In this document: in pieces, positions 58,058 through 64,000 of the stretch
How the letters are laid out: every line of letters starts with the position of its first letter
Numbering within the stretch: the first letter of the stretch is position 1
Source of the DNA: Campylobacter sp. RM10537
Lineage (GTDB): Bacteria; Campylobacterota; Campylobacteria; Campylobacterales; Campylobacteraceae
Assembly: GCF_022369435.1 (NCBI RefSeq)
Contig: NZ_CP059597.1
Span: 558,001 to 622,000 of the forward strand
Reading direction: 5' to 3'
Length of the DNA: 64,000 bases
The notes under the pieces: generated by a model
Seen by the model: only the letters and a program-made list of their open reading frames with translations
Databases searched by the model: none
What the model was told of the DNA's origin: nothing
Position numbers and translations under genes: made by a program

Positions 58058-58803
58058 TGACTCTTCTCTATGTAAAAGCCATTCCAAGTTTGAGTGATTG
58101 GCATGAGTTCTATTTCATTGATATTAATATGCTCTGGAAGATTGATAATAGATAAAATAACTTTTGCAATATCTTCAGCACTAATAAATTTTGTATCTTT
58201 ATAAACTTCATCAGCCTTTTCTTTATCACCTTTAAATCTTACCTCACTAAATTCTGTTTTGCATAAACCAGGGGCAATATTAGTAACTTTAATATTACTT
58301 CCGCGTAAATCATTTCTTAAAGCTTTGGAAAATTGTCCAACAAAAGCTTTGGTTCCGCAATACACATTGCCTCCAAAATAAGGATTAGTAGCTGCAACGG
58401 AGCCTAGATTAAAAATATAAGCATTTTTTTGCTTTCTAAGTATAGGAATTACAGCTCTAGCAATATACAAAAAACCTTTAATGTTTGTATCAACCATGGT
58501 TTCGATATCTTCTAAATTTAAACTATCAAATTCATCTTGTCCTAAGGCAAGTCCTGCATTGTTAATTAAAATATCAATTTCTTGAAATTCTTTAGGTAAA
58601 TTTTGTATTTGTGAAAAAACCTTTTCTTTTTCGCGTATATCTAAAGCTATGGTATATATTTTTTCTTGAAATGTTTGTTTTAAAAGTTTAAGTCTTTCTT
58701 CGCGTCTAGCTATAGCTATAACTTTAAATCCCTCTTTGATCAAAGCTTTGACGCAAGCTTCACCAAATCCAGAACTGGTTCCAGTGATTAAAGCTGTTTT
58801 CAT
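58054..58803 (-). CDS. Short-chain dehydrogenase (YdfG-like)
   Basis: 249 residues. Cofactor motif TGTSSGFGEA, NNAGLALGQ, catalytic Tyr-x3-Lys in YCGTKAFVGQFSKALRNDL, Ser upstream in NLGSVAA. YdfG-type enzymes oxidise serine, allo-threonine or 3-hydroxy acids with NADP. Coupled to nhaC downstream (4-bp overlap) and to the ankyrin gene upstream (4-bp overlap). Confidence 0.9.
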   Translation of the reverse strand: MKTALITGTSSGFGEACVKALIKEGFKVIAIARREERLKLLKQTFQEKIYTIALDIREKEKVFSQIQNLPKEFQEIDILINNAGLALGQDEFDSLNLEDIETMVDTNIKGFLYIARAVIPILRKQKNAYIFNLGSVAATNPYFGGNVYCGTKAFVGQFSKALRNDLRGSNIKVTNIAPGLCKTEFSEVRFKGDKEKADEVYKDTKFISAEDIAKVILSIINLPEHININEIELMPITQTWNGFYIEKSQ

Positions 58804-60041
58804 TCCAAACTTCCTCCGTAAAATAAATTTTCATTTGCTTTTAATCCAAGACTTTTAAGATAATTTGCATTTTCTTGTTTTCCTGCAGCTATAGCAAAAT
58901 CAAGCGCATTGAAACCTAAATCATCTACATCATGAATTTTAGCGCCTTTTGAGATAAGCATTTTTAATATCTCAACATCCCCATAAGCAGCAGCATGCAT
59001 TAAAACATTTTTTGAAGTATGTTCTAAAGCACAAAAGGTTATAAAATAAGGAGTGTTATCATAGTTATTAGCGCTTAAGGCTAATTTTTCATTATTGTTA
59101 ATGTATTTTTTATTAACATCGGCTCCATATTGCAAAAGCAAGGAAATAATATCTTTTCGGTTAAATTCAATAGCATAAAATAAAGGAGTTTTTCCAAAAG
59201 CGTTGCTACTATTTACATCAGCACCTATATCTAATAAAAATTTAGTATTATCATAATTTTCTAACGCATAAAACAAAGCATCTTCATAGCCTTCATCAAT
59301 TCTAGCACCATAGTGAATTAAAAGATCAAGTATGGGTTGCTTTCTTTGATTTAAAAGTGCAGCTTGCAAACCAATAGTAAGCTCATCTTTGCTAAGATTA
59401 TTTTTAAAAAGAAAATCTTGTATATATTCTATAGAATTATTTTTATTTGAAACTACCTTAGCCAAAGGACTGATATCTTTATAAATCTTTGTTTCGCCTA
59501 CAGCCCAATTTAAAAATTCATTTAAAGCATTAGTTGCATAATAAGTGTTACTTCCTTGATCAAAATTAAAATTATCTTGAAAGTATTTTTCCAAAGGATT
59601 AATAGCTTGATTATATTCTTGCCAAAAATCTCTATAAAGTCTAAAATTACCTATACTTTGATAGGCCCAATATCTAAAATAAGATTTTAAAATATCATAT
59701 TTTTTCTCTAAGTTTTCTGGAGTGTCTAATTTTTTTTGATAAGATTTGGGATCAAGCGCTATTTTTAAAAGCAAAAAATCGAATTTTTGAAGTTTAGGTA
59801 AATATTCTATACCATTACAAGCACTATTTTCTCCACGAATTTCATTAGCTATTTTATAAAGTTTTTGAGTAAAAATTTGATTTTTTAAAGAGTCAGGGCA
59901 TTTTGAAGCTATTTCAAGATGTGTAAAATTACTATTTTGTTCAAAAATTTGTGTTCTATTTTTTTTTATATAATCACAGTCTATAATATCTTGCGCCACT
60001 AAATTTATTAGTCCGCAAAACAAAATAAAAAATACTTTCAA
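58800..60041 (-). CDS. Periplasmic ankyrin-repeat protein
   Basis: 413 residues with a signal MKVFFILFCGLINLVA. The first ~230 residues are of unknown fold. Ankyrin repeats follow from about 235: RKQPILDLLIHYGARID, DNTKFLLDIGADVNSSNAFGKTPLFYAIE, DIISLLLQYGADVN, VLMHAAAYGDVEILKMLISKGAKIH, DLGFNALDFAIAAGKQENANYL. Probably a periplasmic scaffold. It matches Cj0834c. Confidence 0.85.
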   Translation of the reverse strand: MKVFFILFCGLINLVAQDIIDCDYIKKNRTQIFEQNSNFTHLEIASKCPDSLKNQIFTQKLYKIANEIRGENSACNGIEYLPKLQKFDFLLLKIALDPKSYQKKLDTPENLEKKYDILKSYFRYWAYQSIGNFRLYRDFWQEYNQAINPLEKYFQDNFNFDQGSNTYYATNALNEFLNWAVGETKIYKDISPLAKVVSNKNNSIEYIQDFLFKNNLSKDELTIGLQAALLNQRKQPILDLLIHYGARIDEGYEDALFYALENYDNTKFLLDIGADVNSSNAFGKTPLFYAIEFNRKDIISLLLQYGADVNKKYINNNEKLALSANNYDNTPYFITFCALEHTSKNVLMHAAAYGDVEILKMLISKGAKIHDVDDLGFNALDFAIAAGKQENANYLKSLGLKANENLFYGGSLE

Positions 60042-60133
60042 TTTTTTTCCTTTTTTTTGGAAATTGATTCGATATTTTAACTCAAATAAGCTTTAAATTT
60101 AAATTAATCATTTAGATATTATAAAGATTTTAG

Positions 60134-60139
60134 TATAAT
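60134..60139 (+). promoter_or_regulatory. -10 element just before the ogt start
   Basis: TATAAT ends 5 bases before the ogt ATG (60145). If used, the transcript would start at or next to the ATG. A second weaker AT box (TATTATAAAG) lies about 15 bases upstream. Confidence 0.5.
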
Positions 60140-60144
60140 TTACT

Positions 60145-60597
60145 ATGTTTCAAGTTTTTTATAAATTACCTATATGTTCTTTATTGTTAAAAAGTGATGG
60201 CGAATTTTTAACCGAAGTTGATTTTTGTTTTGGAGAATATTTTGAGGAAAATTCCTGCGAATTGTTAGAATTTGCTACTTGGGAATTAAAAAATTATTTT
60301 TCTAAAAAATTAAAAATTTTTAAAACTCCTTTAAAAATTCAAGGAAGTAGCTTTGAGGTAAAAGTTTATAAAGCTTTGATGCAAATTCCCTATGGGCAAA
60401 CAATTACCTATAAAGATCTTGCACAAAATATCAATCACCCTAAAGCTTTTAGAGCTGTTGGAAATGCCAATTCTAAAAATAATATTCCCATTTTTATTCC
60501 TTGTCATCGTGTAGTTGCAAAAAATAGTATTGGCGGATATAATGGTGGAGTTAGCATTAAGAAATTTTTACTTCAAAATGAAGGTATAAAAATTTAA
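60145..60597 (+). CDS. ogt: O6-alkylguanine-DNA alkyltransferase
   Basis: Suicide repair of O6-methylguanine. 150 residues. Active-site PIFIPCHRVVAKN; the helix-turn-helix-like LAQNINHPKAFRAVGNANSKN binds DNA. No SD before the ATG. It converges on the MurF-N-like gene, overlapping it by 4 bp. Matches Cj0836. Confidence 0.93.
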   Translation: MFQVFYKLPICSLLLKSDGEFLTEVDFCFGEYFEENSCELLEFATWELKNYFSKKLKIFKTPLKIQGSSFEVKVYKALMQIPYGQTITYKDLAQNINHPKAFRAVGNANSKNNIPIFIPCHRVVAKNSIGGYNGGVSIKKFLLQNEGIKI

Positions 60598-61535
60598 AAT
60601 AAGCTTGGAAGTTGATTGGATTTGCTTTCAAATTCTTGTTCAAAATCTTCGTGATTTTCCAAAATAAGACAATACTTAAAATCTTTTAAATTTTTAAGAT
60701 CTGAAAGTTTGCTGTATGAAAAATCACAAAATAAGGAATTTTTTACCGCTGTTTTAAAACCCTTAGCATGCTTGAAATTTTCATTCCAGTAATCAAAGGT
60801 ATTTTGATTATTGACAACTATAAAAGCTTTTACACTTGTACCAAATTCACAAATTTCAAATTTTTCATCAATAAAATAAATTTTAAAATCATCTATTTTA
60901 TTAAAATCAAAGTTGATTTTAATATTTTTTTCTTTTAAATAAGTTATGATTTTTGCAAATATTTGTGCATATACAAAAGGCAAATTTAAATTTTTAAAAT
61001 ACAAATTATCGCAAACTAAAGTAGTAAAAAAGAAACTCGATCTAGAAAGGAGGGTAAAATTAACTTCTTTTAAAATTTCAGTATTAGCACAAATTTTAAG
61101 TAAATAATTTTCATCATTAAAGCAAAAAATTTCTCCTTTTTTTGCTTTAATAAGGACATCAAAATCTATAAAAATATTTCCTTTTAAAACATTTAGAGAA
61201 AATGCTTTGCAAAGACTTAATTCATAAGATTTTAGCGATAAAAATTTACATTCTTTTTCTTCACATAAAAAGCGCAAAAGTTTCATTAAGGAAATTTCTA
61301 AATTTTCAACCTTAAGATAATAAATTTCTTTATCTTTAATAAAAAATTCATATTCGGATATAATTGCAAAAGCACCTTTTTCAATTGCCTGAAGAATTTC
61401 TTTTTCATCATTACTAAAAAAGGCAAATTCGCTTTTTAATTCATTGAGATTTAAAGCAAATCCAGCTACACTTAAAATACTTCCTTCATTAAGTATATTA
61501 GCATGGATAAGCTCACTTAAGTTACTTATATTCAT
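60594..61535 (-). CDS. MurF N-domain-like protein of unknown role
   Basis: 313 residues from the ATG at 61535 (TGATG overlap with metG; an in-frame TTG at 61538 is possible). The first ~100 residues look like a Mur-ligase N-domain: ELKSEFAFFSNDEKEILQAIEKGAFAIISE, then YYLKVENLEISLMKLLRFL, matching the uridine-binding layout FDSR-x-GDLFVAL/A-x-x-GA-x-A/V. There is no P-loop, so it is not a complete ligase. The C-terminal part is beta/alpha of unknown type. Coupled to metG. Matches Cj0837c. Confidence 0.6.
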   Translation of the reverse strand: MNISNLSELIHANILNEGSILSVAGFALNLNELKSEFAFFSNDEKEILQAIEKGAFAIISEYEFFIKDKEIYYLKVENLEISLMKLLRFLCEEKECKFLSLKSYELSLCKAFSLNVLKGNIFIDFDVLIKAKKGEIFCFNDENYLLKICANTEILKEVNFTLLSRSSFFFTTLVCDNLYFKNLNLPFVYAQIFAKIITYLKEKNIKINFDFNKIDDFKIYFIDEKFEICEFGTSVKAFIVVNNQNTFDYWNENFKHAKGFKTAVKNSLFCDFSYSKLSDLKNLKDFKYCLILENHEDFEQEFESKSNQLPSLF

Positions 61536-63403
61536 CAACCTATTAATGCTCCATTGTGAATCAACTGTTCAGGAGTAATAAGTACAAGCTTGTCATTATA
61601 TTTTGCACTTAATATCATACCATTACTTTCATGTCCAAAAATTTTTGCTTTTTTAAGATTGGTTATAACGCAAACTTGTTTTCCTACTAAATCACAAGCT
61701 TTATAGTATTTGGCTATACCAGAGACTACTTGGCGAATTTCTTTATTTTCAAGCTCAAGTTGAAATTTTAAAAGTTTTTCACTACCTTCTATATTTTGAC
61801 ACTCTAAAACCGTCGCAACTTTGATTTCTATTTTGGAAAAATCTTCGATTTTTATTTTTGCTTTTTCCTCTTTTTTAATTTCTTGTTTTACTTCTGGTTG
61901 TTTAATTTCAATTTTTGGAAATAAAACGTCACAAACTGTAGCTTTAAAGTTAAATAATTCATTATTAATAATCAACTTTTCATAATTAATAGTCGAAATT
62001 TCAAAATTTAAAGCTTGAGAAATTTTTTTACAAGAATTTGGCAAAGCAGGGCTTAACAAAATACTAGTTTTAGCTAAAATATTTGCACAAAGCCCAATAA
62101 GCGCGTTTGCTTCATCGAGTTTATTTTCTTTGATTAAATTCCAAGGTTCGTATTTGCTAATAGCTAAATTTGCTACACTTAAGGCCTTAAAAATCTCTTC
62201 TAAATAGCGATTGCATTGTAAATTTTCTAAATAATCTATAGCAAGTTTTAGATATTGCATTGCTTCATCGAGTTCATTTTTATAAAAATCTAAAATCTTA
62301 TTTTGAGTAATTATCCCATTGTTATATTTTTGACTCATTCCTATAATACGATTGAGTAAATTGCCAAATTCATTACTTAATTCTGCATTGATACGATTGA
62401 TAAGCATACTTTCGCTAAAATCACCATCGTTTCCAAAAGGAACCTCTCTAAGCAAGAAATATCTAAAAGCTTCTATGCCATAAGTATCTACAATTTCTTT
62501 AGGCTTAATAACATTGCCTTTAGATTTACTCATTTTTTCGCCTTCTTTAGTCCACCAGCCGTGAGCGCCTATAAATTTAGGCAAGGGTAGCTCTACGCTC
62601 ATCAAAAAAGCTGGCCAATAAATTGCATGAAAACGCAAGATATCTTTACCAACTAGATGAATATGCGCAGGCCAAAATTTTTCATTTTGAGCTTTTAAAG
62701 AACTAATATAAATAAAAAGCGCATCAAGCCAAACATAAATTATATGCTTTTCATCATTAATTTCTTTTGGAAGTTTAATACCCCAATCAAAACTTGTTCG
62801 CGTAATAGAAAGATCTTTGAGTCCATTTTGTATAAAATTTATAAGTTCGTTTTTTTTATTTTTAGGAAGAATAGGATCTTTTTCTTCATACCATTTTAGA
62901 ATTTGATCTTGATATTTTGAAAGCTTGAAAAAATAACTTTCTTCTTTTAAAAGTGTAGTATTTTTTCCACAATCTGGACAGCAAGTTTCATTGATTAATT
63001 GACTTTTAGTAAAAAAACTTTCACAGGAAATGCAGTAATGTCCTTCGTATTGATCTTTATATATATCACCTTTTTGCCACATTTTTAAAAACATAGCTTG
63101 TACAAATTCAATATGTGTTTGATCTGTAGTTCTAGCATAAATATCATAATTAATTTCTAATTCATTCCATAGCTTTTTAAATTCAGCACTGATTTTATCT
63201 GTATATTCTTTAGGTGTCGAATTTCTTTCTTTTGCTGCTTGCTCTATTTTTTGTCCGTGTTCATCAGTCCCTGTTAAAAATTTTGTTTCATGACCTTGCA
63301 GGCGATAAAATCTAGCCATAGTATCGGCAATAATAGTGGTATAAGCGTGTCCTAAATGAGGCACATCATTCACATAATAAATTGGAGTTGTAATATAACG
63401 CAT
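61535..63403 (-). CDS. metG: Methionyl-tRNA synthetase
   Basis: 622 residues. HIGH motif HLGHAYTT, zinc site CISCESF...CCPDCG, KMSKS motif GEKMSKSKGN, and a C-terminal EMAP-II/Arc1p-type tRNA-binding domain (IEDFSKIEIKVATVLEC, VVSGIAKYY) after a Lys/Glu linker at about 500-530. Charges both initiator and elongator tRNA-Met. Confidence 0.97.
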   Translation of the reverse strand: MRYITTPIYYVNDVPHLGHAYTTIIADTMARFYRLQGHETKFLTGTDEHGQKIEQAAKERNSTPKEYTDKISAEFKKLWNELEINYDIYARTTDQTHIEFVQAMFLKMWQKGDIYKDQYEGHYCISCESFFTKSQLINETCCPDCGKNTTLLKEESYFFKLSKYQDQILKWYEEKDPILPKNKKNELINFIQNGLKDLSITRTSFDWGIKLPKEINDEKHIIYVWLDALFIYISSLKAQNEKFWPAHIHLVGKDILRFHAIYWPAFLMSVELPLPKFIGAHGWWTKEGEKMSKSKGNVIKPKEIVDTYGIEAFRYFLLREVPFGNDGDFSESMLINRINAELSNEFGNLLNRIIGMSQKYNNGIITQNKILDFYKNELDEAMQYLKLAIDYLENLQCNRYLEEIFKALSVANLAISKYEPWNLIKENKLDEANALIGLCANILAKTSILLSPALPNSCKKISQALNFEISTINYEKLIINNELFNFKATVCDVLFPKIEIKQPEVKQEIKKEEKAKIKIEDFSKIEIKVATVLECQNIEGSEKLLKFQLELENKEIRQVVSGIAKYYKACDLVGKQVCVITNLKKAKIFGHESNGMILSAKYNDKLVLITPEQLIHNGALIG

Positions 63404-63423
63404 GTTTAATTTCCTTAAAAAAT

Positions 63424-63621
63424 TTAAAAATCAAATCCGCCTTCAGTCTTACCCTTAGACATGCTATTATAAACAGCATCAACATAGTCTTTGCGTGTTT
63501 GGCAAGTAAAAATTTCTTCGCAATTATAGCAAGAATTTAAGTTTTTTGAATTTTGACAGGATAATAAAATTTCTTTTTTATTATCCATTTCTTGTTCAAA
63601 TTTGTCTCTAGTTTCAGCCAT
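63424..63621 (-). CDS. Small Cys-rich cytoplasmic protein
   Basis: 65 residues from ATG 63621, inside the end of fbp (8-bp overlap). Only this 3' portion of a longer open frame is likely real. Four Cys: [24 protein letters not shown], with C-x11-like and C-x2-C spacing that could bind zinc or a cluster. Matches Cj0839c in place. Function unknown. Confidence 0.65.
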   Translation of the reverse strand: MAETRDKFEQEMDNKKEILLSCQNSKNLNSCYNCEEIFTCQTRKDYVDAVYNSMSKGKTEGGFDF

Positions 63622-64000
63622 TATAAATTTCCAGAAGTTTTTCAATTTCGTATTTGGAGCCAAAAAAACAAGGAGTTGTTGCATGTATAGCTTCAAATTC
63701 GAGATCAAGTAAAGATTGATTACTTCCATTTGTAGTTTTTCCACCCGCCTTTTCCACGATAAACGCCAAAGGGAAAACTTCAAAAAAAGCTCTTAATTTT
63801 CCTTTAGGAGAATCTTTTGTCGCTGGATAACTAAAAATTCCACCTCCTTTGAGTAGAATTTGGTTGATATCACTTACCATAGCTCCAGAGTATCTTAAAC
63901 GATAGTTTTCATCAAATAAGAATTTGATAAATCGAGTGTGTTTTTCGTCCCAAAATTTCTGTGTTCCGCCTGTAGCGTTAATTTTCCCTTTTTCTTCCAT
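63614..64000 (-). CDS. fbp: Fructose-1,6-bisphosphatase, C-terminal part
   Basis: The gene runs off the window; only the C-terminal ~128 residues are seen. FBPase class [52 protein letters not shown] with the metal-binding Glu, and [16 protein letters not shown]. It makes fructose-6-phosphate for gluconeogenesis, essential to Campylobacter since it lacks phosphofructokinase. Confidence 0.93.
   Translation of the reverse strand: MEEKGKINATGGTQKFWDEKHTRFIKFLFDENYRLRYSGAMVSDINQILLKGGGIFSYPATKDSPKGKLRAFFEVFPLAFIVEKAGGKTTNGSNQSLLDLEFEAIHATTPCFFGSKYEIEKLLEIYNG

Noticed and set aside
63622-63783. N-terminal extension of the small Cys-rich protein
   Set aside because: That part is the antisense-free overlap with fbp in another frame; the ATG at 63621 fits the fbp-end overlap and the homologous gene length.

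Overview
This window looks like a chromosomal segment of a thermophilic Campylobacter, most likely Campylobacter jejuni or a close relative. It is very AT-rich and tightly packed, with many 1-11 bp overlaps between genes and frequent TTG starts. From memory its gene content matches two blocks of the C. jejuni NCTC 11168 map. Bases 1-19500 match Cj0954c through about Cj0940c. Bases 20190-64000 match Cj0791c through Cj0840c. The join lies in a tRNA cluster that carries duplicated tRNA genes, which suggests a rearrangement relative to that reference. No database search was possible, so family calls rest on motifs I can read.

Layout: (1) 1-4400: J-domain co-chaperone (5' end cut), purH, an intact Tlp7 formate chemoreceptor with a haem-like CxxCH motif, and a META-domain lipoprotein. 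(2) 4470-8530: agmatine deiminase, a CDF metal exporter and N-carbamoylputrescine amidase, then a convergent NlpC/P60 lipoprotein. (3) 8577-15061: PIF1-like helicase, a periplasmic protein, lolA, secA and a LolC/E-type permease. (4) 15122-18139: a 1005-residue KAP/YobI-like P-loop NTPase with its own promoter. This is the main accessory gene of the window and a candidate anti-phage or stress NTPase. (5) 18248-20180: a small unknown gene, an amino-acid ABC permease, and a seven-tRNA operon (Lys-Val-Asp-Lys-Glu-like-Val-Asp) behind a strong sigma70 promoter. (6) 20189-30824: aminotransferase, DUF234-like nuclease-fold protein, flgS, a membrane-anchored murF, hydrolase, orphan Phd/YefM antitoxin with a perfect 34-bp palindrome, ddl, ruvA, a FapA/DUF342 protein and murJ. 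(7) 30836-37967: cysS, msbA, pyrD, M16 peptidase, dapA and a FabL-type enoyl reductase in one direction. (8) 38106-43299: histidine-kinase remnant, two small reverse genes, then nadE, lpxK, thrC and kdsB. (9) 43362-51323: amino-acid binding protein, fliP, and a long operon glmU-coaBC-unknown-uppS-prepilin peptidase-lptF/G-truA. (10) 51324-54800: an autotransporter adhesin (CapA-like) switched off by a seven-G tract and by a second single-base frameshift. (11) 54857-64000: CoA-binding protein, trmA, NhaC antiporter, SDR, ankyrin protein, ogt, a MurF-N-like protein, metG, a small protein and the 3' part of fbp.

How the genes fit together: cell-envelope synthesis recurs throughout (murF, ddl, murJ, msbA, lpxK, kdsB, glmU, uppS, lptF/G, lolA and the Lol permease). 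Motility is represented by Tlp7, FlgS, FliP and the FapA-like protein. The polyamine pair aguA/aguB supplies putrescine. The parts of most interest are the YobI/KAP gene, the phase-off autotransporter, the odd Glu-like tRNA, the palindrome at the antitoxin, and a possible split of MurF over two loci.
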